In this document: positions 53,646 through 62,133 of the stretch, piece by piece
Layout: each line of letters starts with the position of its first letter
Numbering within the stretch: position 1 is the first letter of the stretch
NCBI RefSeq assembly: GCF_910578445.1
Contig: NZ_CAJTQC010000012.1
Coordinates: forward strand, 1-64,000
DNA length: 64,000 bases
From: an uncultured Duncaniella sp.
GTDB taxonomy: Bacteria; Bacteroidota; Bacteroidia; Bacteroidales; Muribaculaceae
Direction: 5' to 3'
The notes under the pieces: model-generated
Told to the model about the DNA's origin: nothing
The model's input: the letters and a program-made list of their open reading frames with translations, nothing else
Database searches by the model: none
Position numbers and translations under genes: made by a program

Positions 53646-54818
53646 ATGAAGAAACTCATCACAACATTCGTCGCCACAGCTATAGCTCTCTCCGCCTCGG
53701 CTAAGATTGAAGGTGACGGATACTACCGCGTCCAGAACTACAAGACCGGACGTTACATCTACGTACTTGACGACAAAGGCGAACTCAACTTTCAGGCAAC
53801 GACAGCCGAACTCGGAGCACTCCAGCTCTATAAGAACTATGAAAATACCATCTCAGACCCATCGACAATCATCTATGTAAAGGACCTCAACGGCAAAAAT
53901 CAGGATTTTGACCTCCAGACACAGGGGACCGGAGTGAAAACAATCATCGACTACCCCGTCAGCATCCGCCTTGCCAATGCCAAGCTCGGCACTTACATGG
54001 TCTTCGGACGCAACAGCGGCATGACACGCTACATCGGCGACGCCACCGAGTCGGACTCCGAGCGCGGATATGTCACCTCGATGGGCAACGGCGATTATTT
54101 CCGCTGGTATTTCCACCCCGTCACCACAGACGAAGACAACTATTTCGGCATCCTTCCCGAGTTCAATGACGGCAACGACTTCTATGCCTCGCTCTATGCC
54201 GACTTCCCCTTCTCATGCCATTCAGAGGGAATGACCGTATATTACGTGACATCATATGCCGACGGAGTCGCATATATCTATCCTATCGAAGGCACAGTGG
54301 CCAAGGGAACACCGGTCATCGTCAAGTGCTCGTCGCCCTTCACTGCCGGCAACAAGCTCAGTCTCGGTGGCGAGGCTGCCCCCGTCAGCTCAAACAAGCT
54401 CAAAGGTGTCTACTTCAACAACACCAGCCTTCTTCACAAGAATCTCACTCCAAATGATCCCGAGACTATGCGAGTGCTCGGTAGACTCTCCGACGGCTCG
54501 ATCGGCTTCGTGAAAAGCACTGAAGTCAACCTGCCTCGCAACAAGGCATATCTCGTAGTCCCCGCAGGCTCGCCCGATGAAATCAGAATGGAAGTCGCAA
54601 GCTCAGGCATCACCGACATTACAGCCGACAGCAACGCCGCAACCATCAGCGTCAACGGTCTCGATGTCTACGTAGAGGGTGCAGCCGTGGCTGAAATCTA
54701 CAGCGTCACCGGCCAGCTTATCGCACGTGGCAACGGAAACGGACATCTGTCAGTCCCGACCCCCGGCATCTATATCGTCAAAGCCGGAACAACCGTCCGC
54801 AAAATCATGGCACGCTAA
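53646..54818 (+). CDS. Secreted protein with T9SS-type C-terminal sorting domain
   Basis: A 390-aa protein with signal peptide (MKKLITTFVATAIALSASA). The first part, DGYYRVQNYKTGRYIYVLDDKG, resembles beta-trefoil or lectin-like modules that begin with YYR-x-N, but the assignment is weak. The last 80 residues, with the NGLDVYVEGAAVAEIYSVTGQLIARG and LSVPTPGIYIVKAGTTVRKIMAR segments, fit the type A sorting domain that directs cargo through the type IX secretion system. So it should be exported to the surface or outside. The function of the main part is unknown. Confidence 0.8.
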   Translation: MKKLITTFVATAIALSASAKIEGDGYYRVQNYKTGRYIYVLDDKGELNFQATTAELGALQLYKNYENTISDPSTIIYVKDLNGKNQDFDLQTQGTGVKTIIDYPVSIRLANAKLGTYMVFGRNSGMTRYIGDATESDSERGYVTSMGNGDYFRWYFHPVTTDEDNYFGILPEFNDGNDFYASLYADFPFSCHSEGMTVYYVTSYADGVAYIYPIEGTVAKGTPVIVKCSSPFTAGNKLSLGGEAAPVSSNKLKGVYFNNTSLLHKNLTPNDPETMRVLGRLSDGSIGFVKSTEVNLPRNKAYLVVPAGSPDEIRMEVASSGITDITADSNAATISVNGLDVYVEGAAVAEIYSVTGQLIARGNGNGHLSVPTPGIYIVKAGTTVRKIMAR

Positions 54819-54854
54819 ACTCCTGCCGGAATAAACCGGAGGATAAAAAAATAT

Positions 54855-54910
54855 CTAAACAACGCAGGATGAAATAACATTTTTCAGTTATTTCATCCTG
54901 CGTCGTTTAG
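54855..54910 (+). terminator. Long hairpin after the T9SS cargo gene
   Basis: A 24-bp stem with one mismatch: 54855-54878 (CTAAACAACGCAGG, then ATGAAATAAC) against 54887-54910, loop ATTTTTCA. It is followed by an A/T-rich stretch rather than a pure T run, but the stem is very stable. Confidence 0.75.
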
Positions 54911-55016
54911 TTAAAATAACCTACACGGAAGGCTGACGGTTAAGAGTGTGTAAAAAATTTATTGTTAATTTTTTAACAGCCCCAATCATATCTCCGGAAA
55001 ACCCGACGGCGTATGC

Positions 55017-56111
55017 ATGCGTTTTACCAACATGAAAATAATATCAGCCGCGCTTGCAGCAACGGTCGTGACAGCATCGTGCGCAGGCATAACAGACAAA
55101 CACCTACAGACTATGGACAACGGAAATAATACGACAGACAACGTAAAGACAATCTATTTCGCAGGCGGATGCTTCTGGGGCACGGAACACTTCTTCAAGC
55201 AAATCGACGGAGTGGTCGGCACGGAGGTGGGCTATGCCAACAGCATTGTCCCCGACCCTACCTACAAGGAAGTATGCTCCGGACGCACGATGGCGGCCGA
55301 AGGCGTAAAGGTGGAGTATGACAGCTCGCGCGTCAGCCTCCCTGCGCTGATACAGCTCTATTTCATGACCATCGACCCCACGTCGGTCAACCGTCAGGGC
55401 AACGACCGGGGGACACAGTATCGCACGGGCATCTACTACACCAATGACAGGCAGCAGCACACGGCGCTCGCCGAAATCGCAAAGGAGGCGCAGCTCCACC
55501 GCCTCCCGATAGCCGTCGAGGTGAAGAAACTTCAGAACTTCTATCCGGCCGAAGAATATCATCAGGACTATCTCGACAAGAATCCGGGAGGGTATTGCCA
55601 CATAGACCCGCGATTGTTTGAAGTGGCACGGCGCGCGTCGAAACCGCGGCAGGCCGATGTCGACCCTTCGGCCTACAGCCGCCCCGACAACACTCAGCTG
55701 CGCTCGCGGCTGACAGCCGTGCAGTATGCCGTCACTCAGGAAAGCGCCACAGAGCCGCCATTCCGCAACGAGTATTTCGACAATCATGAGAAAGGAATCT
55801 ACGTCGATGTCACCACCGGCGAGCCACTCTTCGTGTCGACCGACAAGTTTGACTCCGGCTGCGGATGGCCGAGCTTCTCGCGTCCTATAAGCGACGATGT
55901 GATAGTCGAGACGAGAGACCTCAGCCACGGAATGGACCGCACGGAAGTCAGAAGCCGTGTCGGCGACGCGCATCTCGGCCATGTGTTCCCCGATGGGCCT
56001 AAAGAGCGCGGAGGAATGCGATATTGCATCAACAGCGCGTCGCTCCGCTTCATCCCGCTCGACAGGATGGAGGCCGAAGGCTATGGCGCATATATCCCGC
56101 TCGTCAGATAG
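55017..56111 (+). CDS. msrAB: Bifunctional methionine sulfoxide reductase MsrAB, lipoprotein
   Basis: Repairs oxidised methionine in exported proteins. The N-terminus AALAATVVTASCAG looks like a lipoprotein signal (Cys22). The MsrA domain has YFAGGCFWGTEHFF (catalytic Cys about 52). The MsrB domain has FDSGCGWPSFSRPI (resolving Cys about 281) and MRYCINSASLRFIP (catalytic Cys about 336). The CxxC zinc pairs of many MsrB proteins are absent, as in the Neisseria-type fusion. ATG 55017 is used; an in-frame ATG at 55032 is equally possible. Confidence 0.93.
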   Translation: MRFTNMKIISAALAATVVTASCAGITDKHLQTMDNGNNTTDNVKTIYFAGGCFWGTEHFFKQIDGVVGTEVGYANSIVPDPTYKEVCSGRTMAAEGVKVEYDSSRVSLPALIQLYFMTIDPTSVNRQGNDRGTQYRTGIYYTNDRQQHTALAEIAKEAQLHRLPIAVEVKKLQNFYPAEEYHQDYLDKNPGGYCHIDPRLFEVARRASKPRQADVDPSAYSRPDNTQLRSRLTAVQYAVTQESATEPPFRNEYFDNHEKGIYVDVTTGEPLFVSTDKFDSGCGWPSFSRPISDDVIVETRDLSHGMDRTEVRSRVGDAHLGHVFPDGPKERGGMRYCINSASLRFIPLDRMEAEGYGAYIPLVR

Positions 56112-56157
56112 AGGCGGAAACCGCCTGAGCTGATTGACTCACGGAGCAATAAAAAAG

Positions 56158-56185
56158 CCTGCGGTCCCTTTTGGGGTCGCAGGCA
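56158..56185. terminator. Bidirectional terminator between msrAB and transketolase
   Basis: GCCTGCG (56158-56164) pairs with CGCAGGC (56179-56185), with extra TCCC/GGGG pairing toward the loop. It lies between convergent stop codons, with TAAAAAAG on the left flank (T-rich on the minus strand). Confidence 0.7.
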
Positions 56186-56278
56186 TTGATATAATATAAG
56201 AACTATCGTTAGATTGGTTGCAAAGTTATGACAATTTCCGTTGTCATGCAAGCAACCGACGCTTATCGCTATGATTTT

Positions 56279-58312
56279 TTAAGCTCCGAGGAACTTGTCG
56301 ACAAGACCCTTGACATGCTCGGTGGTGAAACCGAACTTCTCGTCAAGCACCTTGTAGGGAGCGGAAGCGCCGAAGTGGTCGAGACCGAACACCATGCCGT
56401 CGGCTCCCACGATTTCGCGGAGTGTCGAGGGAAGGCCTGCGGTGAGACCGAAAGCGGGAACGCCGGGAGTCATGACCGATTTGCGGTAGTCGGCATCCTG
56501 AAGGAAGAAGAGGCCGAGCGAGGGAACTGAAACCACGCGGGCTTTCTTGCCTTCGGCAGCGAGCTTTTCGGCAACCTCGCAGAGAAGCGACACTTCCGAG
56601 CCGTTTGCAACGAGGATCACATCGGGATTCTCAGCCTCGACAACGGTGTAGCCACCCTTGCGGCATCCTGCGTTTGCCTCGGCAAAGCGGTCGCCTGAAG
56701 CGGCGGGAAGGTCGGGGAGATTCTGGCGCGAGAGCACGAGAGCCGAAGGAGTCTTGAAGTTCTCCATAGCCATCGCCCATGCCACAGAAGTCTCGGCGGC
56801 ATCGGCTGGACGAAGCACGAGCATAGAAGGCTCGCCGTTAAAGTTGCGGAGCTCTTCCATGAGGCGGAGTTGGGCTTCCTGCTCGACGGGTTCATGGGTC
56901 GGGCCGTCCTCGCCGACACGGAATGCGTCGTGAGTCCAGATATACTTCACGGGGAGTTCCATGAGGGCTGCCATACGTACTGCGGGCTTCATGTAGTCGC
57001 TGAACACGAAGAATGTGCCGCATGCACCAATGACACCGCCGTGGAGGGCGATACCGTTCATCACGGCTGCCATAGTGAGCTCTGAAACGCCTGCGTGGAG
57101 GAATGCGCCTGAGAAGTCACCGTTGGTAAACGGATGGGTCTTCTTGAGGAATGCGTCGGTCTTGTCGGAGTTTGCAAGGTCGGCTGAAGAAACAATCATG
57201 TTGTTGACCTTCTCGGCAAGCACACCGAGGACATCGGCCGAAGCCTGACGCGATGCGATGTTGGGCTTGTGGGGGATGGCCTTCCAGTCGATTTCAGGAA
57301 GCTCGTTGTTGAGGAATGTGTGGAGTTCCTTGGCGAGTTCGGGGTTTGCGGCTTCCCAAGCGGCCTGCTCGGCACGCTTTGCCTTGACGATTTCGCGAAG
57401 CTCTGCACGGCGTGCGTCGTAGAGCGCCTTCACGTCGTCGAAAATCACCCAAGGATTCTCGGGATCTGCGCCGAGGTTCTTCATTGTTGCGGCATAGTCC
57501 GCGCCCGAAGCGCTCAGAGGCTGTCCGTGGGTTGAGCACTGGCCCTCGAAGTTAGAGCCGTCAGCCTTAACGACGCCCTTGCCCATGACTGTATGGCCGA
57601 TGATGAGGGTCGGACGTTCCTTCTCGCCCTGTGCAGCCACGATGGCTTCGGCGATTTCCTTGGGATCGTTGCCGTTGATTTCAATCACATTCCAGTTCCA
57701 TGCACGGTATTTTGCTGCAACGTCCTCGCAGTCCACAGCGTCGACCATAGTAGAAAGCTGCACACGGTTGCTGTCGTAGAACATGATGAGATTGTGGAGA
57801 CCGAGGTAGCCTGCGAGACGGCCTGCGCCCTGAGAGATTTCTTCCTGAATACCGCCGTCGGAAATGAAAGCGTAGGTCTTGTGGCTCATCCACTCGCCGA
57901 AACGTGCGGTCATGAAACGCTCTGCGATCGCACATCCAACTGCCATAGTGTGGCCCTGTCCGAGAGGACCGGAAGTGTTTTCAACGCCACGCTCGGGATG
58001 GAGCTCGGGGTGACCGGGAGTCGGAGATCCCCACTGGCGGAACTGTTCGAGCTCAGCCATTGTATAGTGACCGAAGAGGGCGAGCACGCTGTAGAGCATA
58101 GGCGACATGTGACCGGGATCAAGGAAGAAACGGTCACGGCCAAGCCACTTGCCGTCGTCAGGGTCGGTGATGAGGAATTGCGAGTAGAGCACATTGACAA
58201 AGTCAGCGCCTCCCATAGCGCCACCGGGGTGTCCGGATTTTGCTTTTTCAACCATAGAGGCAGCGAGAATACGGATATTGTCGGCTGCGCGGTTAATTGC
58301 TGTCAGATTCAT
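56279..58312 (-). CDS. tkt: Transketolase
   Basis: Thiamine-diphosphate enzyme of the non-oxidative pentose phosphate pathway. Full length at 677 aa: KSGHPGGAMGGADFV at the N-terminus, GPLGQGHTMAVG, the ThDP site FISDGGIQEEISQ ending IMFYDSN (an SDG...DSN form of the usual GDG...DDN), a central pyrimidine-binding domain with THDAFRVGEDGPTHEPVEQ, and a C-terminal domain that includes VSVPSLGLF. It is close to the Bacteroidetes type. A minus-strand promoter box lies 70 bases upstream. Confidence 0.94.
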   Translation of the reverse strand: MNLTAINRAADNIRILAASMVEKAKSGHPGGAMGGADFVNVLYSQFLITDPDDGKWLGRDRFFLDPGHMSPMLYSVLALFGHYTMAELEQFRQWGSPTPGHPELHPERGVENTSGPLGQGHTMAVGCAIAERFMTARFGEWMSHKTYAFISDGGIQEEISQGAGRLAGYLGLHNLIMFYDSNRVQLSTMVDAVDCEDVAAKYRAWNWNVIEINGNDPKEIAEAIVAAQGEKERPTLIIGHTVMGKGVVKADGSNFEGQCSTHGQPLSASGADYAATMKNLGADPENPWVIFDDVKALYDARRAELREIVKAKRAEQAAWEAANPELAKELHTFLNNELPEIDWKAIPHKPNIASRQASADVLGVLAEKVNNMIVSSADLANSDKTDAFLKKTHPFTNGDFSGAFLHAGVSELTMAAVMNGIALHGGVIGACGTFFVFSDYMKPAVRMAALMELPVKYIWTHDAFRVGEDGPTHEPVEQEAQLRLMEELRNFNGEPSMLVLRPADAAETSVAWAMAMENFKTPSALVLSRQNLPDLPAASGDRFAEANAGCRKGGYTVVEAENPDVILVANGSEVSLLCEVAEKLAAEGKKARVVSVPSLGLFFLQDADYRKSVMTPGVPAFGLTAGLPSTLREIVGADGMVFGLDHFGASAPYKVLDEKFGFTTEHVKGLVDKFLGA

Positions 58313-58382
58313 GGGTTTAATTTATATTATTAAAATCGTTAAAGTTTATACATGAAGATTTTTCGGTATGCAGAGAGTAGTG

Positions 58383-58390
58383 CAAATATA
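58383..58390 (-). promoter_or_regulatory. Transketolase -7 element
   Basis: On the minus strand TATATTTG matches TAnnTTTG. The start would be near 58375, giving a leader of about 60 bases. Confidence 0.55.
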
Positions 58391-58475
58391 CAAATATTCG
58401 TTGAAATAACAGTAGAAAACAGTCAATATGATATAAATAAGAATCTATTTGAGCTATTCACGGTCAATATGAAAA

Positions 58476-58506
58476 CGAATTCCCTGTCGTGACGACAAGG
58501 AATTCG
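58476..58506 (-). terminator. Hairpin with T run, terminator of an upstream minus-strand transcript
   Basis: CGAATTCCCTGTCG (58476-58489) pairs with CGACAAGGAATTCG (58493-58506) with a single mismatch and a TGA loop. On the minus strand it is followed by TTTTCATATT. It lies upstream of the transketolase promoter, where a terminator would only be needed for a further minus-strand transcript. Confidence 0.65.
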
Positions 58507-59289
58507 ACACACAATAGTAACAAATAATAGATGCACCGCTTTTCACAAAGAGGATTATCACCTATGCCTTGATTCCGGGATTCGACGGAATCATATTTTT
58601 TCTGCCGGATTCTTCAGGCTTCGGCCAATGTTTCCGCTCCGTCGCGGCAAACGGCAAATAAGGAGGGGGCTTCGGACAGCGACATCGAAATGCGCACATC
58701 CTATATGCTCGTTAGTTGAAGCCCCCTGAAAAAGAGAGAAGCCGGAGCAGCGAGCATCCTGCACTGGCCTTCGACGGGGACATAGAAACACATCGAAGCC
58801 CAAACGGACATCTCATCAGAAAATATCGTTATGGTCAAGCACGACAATTCGTCCTGTAAAGACAGGCGCGATTACGACAGACGCGACGCACCTCCTGCAA
58901 TCAAAAGCAGGGGCTGTGACCCGAACACCGTAAAATTTTCCTGCGGAGCACAATGGGGGGATTGTAAGAAGAACCGAACCGGACTTGCCGGCTGAATTGT
59001 CAGGGCATAGTAAATGAGAGGAAGTAGACAGGAGATCCGCACAATCCTCTTGACGGCGGAATGGAACGTTGCAGTAGAGTCGAGCAGAGTAGATTAGAAC
59101 TTAATACATATTATATTTATATGTTATATCTGTAGATAGTAATCAGCTTTCGCGTCTTATGTTGAGGTTTTGGTAAATTTATGTTTATATTAACAAAATC
59201 GTCCTTTTCCCAAAGAATGCCCACCCGTCGAGTCAGATTCAGGATGGCAGATGAACAGTCTATCGGTGAAAGTTGACAAAACAGCGACA
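58507..59289 (-). ncRNA. Candidate structured RNA or unrecognised gene (minus strand)
   Basis: This segment contains no gene I recognise. A GC-rich core (about 58561-59095) is set in AT-rich flanks. It is bounded on the minus strand by a promoter (59290-59321) and a terminator hairpin (58476-58506), which outlines a transcript of about 0.8 kb. Inside are a 10-bp perfect stem, AGGGGGCTTC (58664-58673) with GAAGCCCCCT (58718-58727), the 7-bp hairpin GATTCCG/CGGAATC (58571-58592), and short stems at 58853-58866 and 58892-58913. A minus-strand frame is open for about 90 codons (about 59103-58820) but has no ATG or GTG start. Known RNAs (tmRNA, RNase P, SRP, 6S) do not match by eye. Confidence 0.35.
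58831..58995 (+). CDS. Possible 54-aa Cys-containing small protein
   Basis: ATG 58831 to TGA 58993-58995 encodes a hydrophilic peptide with four Cys (9, 29, 38, 45) and a DRRDYDRRD stretch made by a short direct repeat. There is no promoter box or ribosome site before it, and it lies opposite the open minus-strand frame. It may be a chance frame in a structured RNA. Confidence 0.2.
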   Translation: MVKHDNSSCKDRRDYDRRDAPPAIKSRGCDPNTVKFSCGAQWGDCKKNRTGLAG

Positions 59290-59321
59290 CAAAATTAAAA
59301 AAAATGTTGACGAATTGACAA
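59290..59321 (-). promoter_or_regulatory. Minus-strand promoter facing the GC-rich core
   Basis: On the minus strand TTG (59319-59321), 21 bases, TAATTTTG (59290-59297). The transcript would start near 59282 and run toward the terminator at 58476-58506. The -33 element is inside a hairpin arm. Confidence 0.45.
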
Positions 59322-59522
59322 CATTTTTAGCGGATAAATTTTTCAAAAAATGAGCTCTCAGCATGCCTGAATGCCTTTTTGAAGAAAAAACACGAAATTC
59401 AAGCGACTTTTGAGTTATTTTTTTCATCTGTCACTCCACTGAAATCTCATTCATGGCAAAAGGGATGAAAAAGCATGCCGGAAAACATATTTTATAAACA
59501 AAGAAAATCAAAAAAGAATCAT

Positions 59523-59530
59523 TAACTTTG
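59523..59530 (+). promoter_or_regulatory. -7 element of the MFS gene
   Basis: TAACTTTG followed by C, a perfect box; the leader would be about 95 bases. The -33 region is A-rich and weak. Confidence 0.55.
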
Positions 59531-59632
59531 CTCAACCATAGTTTTCAACATTTCTGTTTTTACTTAAAGTCAAATTTCTAAGATAAAAATTTTAAGTTCA
59601 TAAATAAAACAAATCTATTCTACCTAAACGTA

Positions 59633-61015
59633 ATGGAAACGACTCCAAAAAACAATGCACGGATAGTGGCCATAGTCGTGATGTTCTTCATCTACGCCAT
59701 GATCTCGTTCGTGACCAACCTTGCAGCCCCGATCGGCACGATATGGGGATATCAGTTCGAAGGCAATTCAGTGCTCGGCATGATGGGCAACATGATGAAC
59801 TTCCTTGCCTATCTGTTTATGGGAATCCCGGCCGGCAACATGCTCGTCCGCATCGGCTACAAAAAGACAGCCCTCTGGGCGCTGGCCGTCGGCGTTGTCG
59901 GACTCTTTGTCCAATTCCTTTCGAGCACCGTCGGGACTGAAACCGTGGTTACAACATTCTCGTCGACCAATGCCGAAGGCATTGCGACCACATTCCCGAT
60001 TACCCTTAACTTCTTTATCTATCTCCTCGGCGCGTTCATCTGCGGTTTCTGCGTCTGCATGCTCAACACCGTGGTCAACCCGATGCTCAACCTCCTCGGC
60101 GGAGGCGGCAACCGTGGCAACCAGCTTCTGCAGTTCGGCGGCGCGCTCAACTCTCTTTCGGGCACTCTCACACCTCTCTTCGTGGGTATGCTCATCGGTG
60201 TGCTCAGCAAGCAGACCCAGATCGGAGCTGTCAACCCGCTGCTCTTTCTTGGCATAGGCATCTTTGCCGTGGCTTTTGTCATCCTTTGCTTCGTCTCTAT
60301 CCCCGAGCCTAATCTCAGCACCGGCCGTAAGATCAAATACAGCCACTCGCCTTGGAATTTCCGCCATACGGTGCTTGGTGTCATCGGTATCTTCTTCTAT
60401 GTGGGCATCGAAATCGGCATCCCCGGCACTCTTAACTTCTATCTTGCCGACCAGAGCGCAAACGGTGCGGGCGTCGAGGGACAGGCTTCGGCCATTGCAG
60501 GTGCGATTGTTGCCGTCTACTGGCTTTTCATGCTGATCGGACGTACGCTGTCGGGCTTCATCAGCGGTTCGGTTTCGTCGCGCAGCCAGCTCATCGCAGT
60601 GTCGTCGACAGCCATTATCCTCATTATCCTCGCTATCTTCATTCCAAAGACCACTACCTTCCCTGTGCCTGAATTCCTCTATGAAGGTGGCGCACAAGTG
60701 CCTGTGAGCGCATTCCTGCTGATTCTTTGCGGTCTGTGCACATCAATCATGTGGGGCGGTATCTTCAACCTCGCAGTCGAGGGCCTCGGCAAGTACACAG
60801 CTCAGGCTTCCGGTATTTTCATGATGATGGTGGTCGGCGGCGGCGTTATGCCTCTGATTCAAAATGCCATTGCCAAAGCAAGCGGCTATATGACTTCTTA
60901 CTGGCTTGTAGTGGCAATGCTTGCCTACCTGCTTTACTACGGCCTTATCGGTAGCAAGAATGTCAACACTGACATTCCTGTAAACGAAGAAGCGCCCGAT
61001 GCGCTGAATCTCTGA
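59633..61015 (+). CDS. Sugar MFS transporter (FucP/GlcP type)
   Basis: A 460-aa transporter with twelve predicted membrane helices. The pattern of the fucose/glucose-galactose permease group is visible: LAYLFMGIPAGNMLVRIGYKKTAL between helices 2 and 3, CVCMLNTVVNPMLNLLGGGGNRGNQLLQFGGALNSLSGTL, GIEIGIPGTLNFYLAD, RTLSGFISG, and SIMWGGIFNLAVEGLGKYTAQASGIFMMMVVGGGVMPLIQ. It is probably a proton-coupled importer of a hexose or fucose; the exact sugar is not certain. A terminator follows. Confidence 0.88.
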   Translation: METTPKNNARIVAIVVMFFIYAMISFVTNLAAPIGTIWGYQFEGNSVLGMMGNMMNFLAYLFMGIPAGNMLVRIGYKKTALWALAVGVVGLFVQFLSSTVGTETVVTTFSSTNAEGIATTFPITLNFFIYLLGAFICGFCVCMLNTVVNPMLNLLGGGGNRGNQLLQFGGALNSLSGTLTPLFVGMLIGVLSKQTQIGAVNPLLFLGIGIFAVAFVILCFVSIPEPNLSTGRKIKYSHSPWNFRHTVLGVIGIFFYVGIEIGIPGTLNFYLADQSANGAGVEGQASAIAGAIVAVYWLFMLIGRTLSGFISGSVSSRSQLIAVSSTAIILIILAIFIPKTTTFPVPEFLYEGGAQVPVSAFLLILCGLCTSIMWGGIFNLAVEGLGKYTAQASGIFMMMVVGGGVMPLIQNAIAKASGYMTSYWLVVAMLAYLLYYGLIGSKNVNTDIPVNEEAPDALNL

Positions 61016-61077
61016 TAACAGCAAATCACATAATATCCTGTAAGGAGATTTCCGACAAGATATTGATATTGACAAAA

Positions 61078-61113
61078 AGTCGCCTCGTCCGTCAGATGAC
61101 AGACGAGGCGACT
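61078..61113 (+). terminator. Terminator of the MFS gene
   Basis: AGTCGCCTCGTC (61078-61089) pairs perfectly with GACGAGGCGACT (61102-61113), with further pairing of GTCA and TGAC toward the loop, followed by GAATTTTT. Confidence 0.88.
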
Positions 61114-61117
61114 GAAT

Positions 61118-61190
61118 TTTTATGTCCACACGAAGCATTTTATGTCTATACGGAGTTTTATGTCCATACGATGTTTTATGTCCCACGAGC
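61118..61190. repeat. Four imperfect 18-bp tandem repeats
   Basis: Units starting TTTTATGTC at 61118, 61138, 61156 and 61174, with the form TTTTATGTCYAYACGRNG (20, 18, 18 and about 17 bases). They lie directly after the MFS terminator, between two convergent genes. No palindrome within the unit and no spacers, so this is not a CRISPR. Confidence 0.85.
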
Positions 61191-61205
61191 CCGGAGAGAG
61201 GCGGC

Positions 61206-61496
61206 TCAATCGTTGATGCCATCGTCAAGCGGACTGCGGCGCGACGGGATTTTTGTCGGGCGCGGACGCGTGGATTTTCGCCGGGATGGCTTTAGGGTCG
61301 ATGAGCTGCCGGCCGGTTGCCTGCATGAAGCTGTATCCGGTATGGCAATCGTATCGACAGTACACACCGCAGGGGTGGCAATAGCCTGCTCAGAGGCCTC
61401 AAAAGCGTTTCTGACGAGCAGATAGAGTGTCAGGAGTGTCAAGACTATTATAAGCACAAAGAGCCCTCTGCGCTCGCCTGCAGTGAATCTTCCCAT
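61206..61496 (-). CDS. Small single-pass membrane protein
   Basis: A 96-aa protein, MGRFTAGERRGLFVLIIVLTLLTLYLLVRNAFEASEQ, with one strong membrane segment (about residues 11-33) and a basic, Ser/Pro/Arg-rich tail (STLKPSRRKSTRPRPTKIPSRRSP). The FTxGERRGxxVLxxL start resembles the N-terminus of Bacteroidetes ComEA-like helix-hairpin-helix proteins, but the DNA-binding part is missing. The start at 61496 is chosen because the longer frame adds an unrelated leader. Confidence 0.6.
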   Translation of the reverse strand: MGRFTAGERRGLFVLIIVLTLLTLYLLVRNAFEASEQAIATPAVCTVDTIAIPDTASCRQPAGSSSTLKPSRRKSTRPRPTKIPSRRSPLDDGIND

Positions 61497-61594
61497 AGTG
61501 TTATCGGTTTCTATATATAGATTTGTAAAAACGGCTAAGACACAGGAATAACACGATTGTGTGTGTAGCAGAGCCATAAGGTCTGTAAAAAAGG

Positions 61595-61633
61595 AAATCA
61601 TCGCCGGAATCCTGAGGAATCCGACGATGATTT
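61595..61633 (-). terminator. Terminator of the rpsD-rpoA-rplQ operon
   Basis: AAATCATCG (61595-61603) pairs with CGATGATTT (61625-61633); inner pairing of CGG/CCG and TCC/GGA extends the stem to about 18 bp with two mismatches. On the minus strand it is followed by CCTTTTTTAC. Confidence 0.9.
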
Positions 61634-61666
61634 TCAATTATCCTGTGATATATCTTGCGCGGAAGA

Positions 61667-62125
61667 TTATTCAGCGGCGGGTGCTTCAGCAGCGTTAGCC
61701 TTACCGCCACGACGTGAACGACGGGTGCGGGTTGACTTCTTGGCGCCGTTGTCCTTAAGCATGTTTTCGTTGTAGTCAACGAGTTCGATGAAGCAAGTCT
61801 TGGCGTTGTCACCGAGACGGTTGCCGGTCTTAAGGATGCGGGTGTAACCACCGGGGCGGTTAGCAATCTTCTGAGCGATTTCGCGGAAGAGTTCAGTCAC
61901 GGCCTCTTTGTTCTGGAGGTGAGCGAAGACGAGGCGACGGTTGGGAGTGCTGTCTTCCTTAGCGCGGTTGATGAGGGGCTCAGCATAGACGCGGAGTGCC
62001 TTGGCCTTGGCGAGAGTGGTGAAGATGCGCTTGTGCATGATCAGCGAAATCGTCATGTTGGCGAGCAGAGCGTCGCGATGAGCCTTCTTGCGACTGAGGT
62101 GATTGAATTTTTTATTGTGTCTCAT
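61667..62125 (-). CDS. rplQ: 50S ribosomal protein L17
   Basis: L17 of the large subunit, beginning MRHNKKFNHLSRKKAHRDALLANM with the family signature TTLAKAKALRVYAEPLINRAKED. 152 aa: the C-terminal extension (KKSTRTRRSRRGGKANAAEAPAAE) is longer than the roughly 120 aa of E. coli and typical of Bacteroidetes. Last gene of the operon, eight bases after rpoA. Confidence 0.98.
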   Translation of the reverse strand: MRHNKKFNHLSRKKAHRDALLANMTISLIMHKRIFTTLAKAKALRVYAEPLINRAKEDSTPNRRLVFAHLQNKEAVTELFREIAQKIANRPGGYTRILKTGNRLGDNAKTCFIELVDYNENMLKDNGAKKSTRTRRSRRGGKANAAEAPAAE

Positions 62126-62133
62126 CGTTATAA

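Larger units (their letters stand above)
58996..59632. other. AT-rich region upstream of the MFS gene
   Basis: No credible coding frame. It holds the end of the GC-rich core (to about 59095), a 10-bp perfect hairpin AAAAATGTTG (59300-59309) with CAACATTTTT (59319-59328), the minus-strand promoter at 59290-59321 and the plus-strand -7 box at 59523-59530. Confidence 0.5.

Noticed and set aside
58571..58592. GGATTCGACGG resembling the 5' end of tmRNA
   Set aside because: No tag-peptide frame, no matching 3' tRNA-like half and no CCA end were found in the neighbourhood; the bases are better explained as a small hairpin.
59768..60697. 309-codon open frame opposite the MFS transporter
   Set aside because: Highly charged translation without domains; the opposite strand has twelve membrane helices with family motifs.
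61118..61190. CRISPR array
   Set aside because: The units are directly adjacent with no spacers, vary between copies and have no cas genes nearby.
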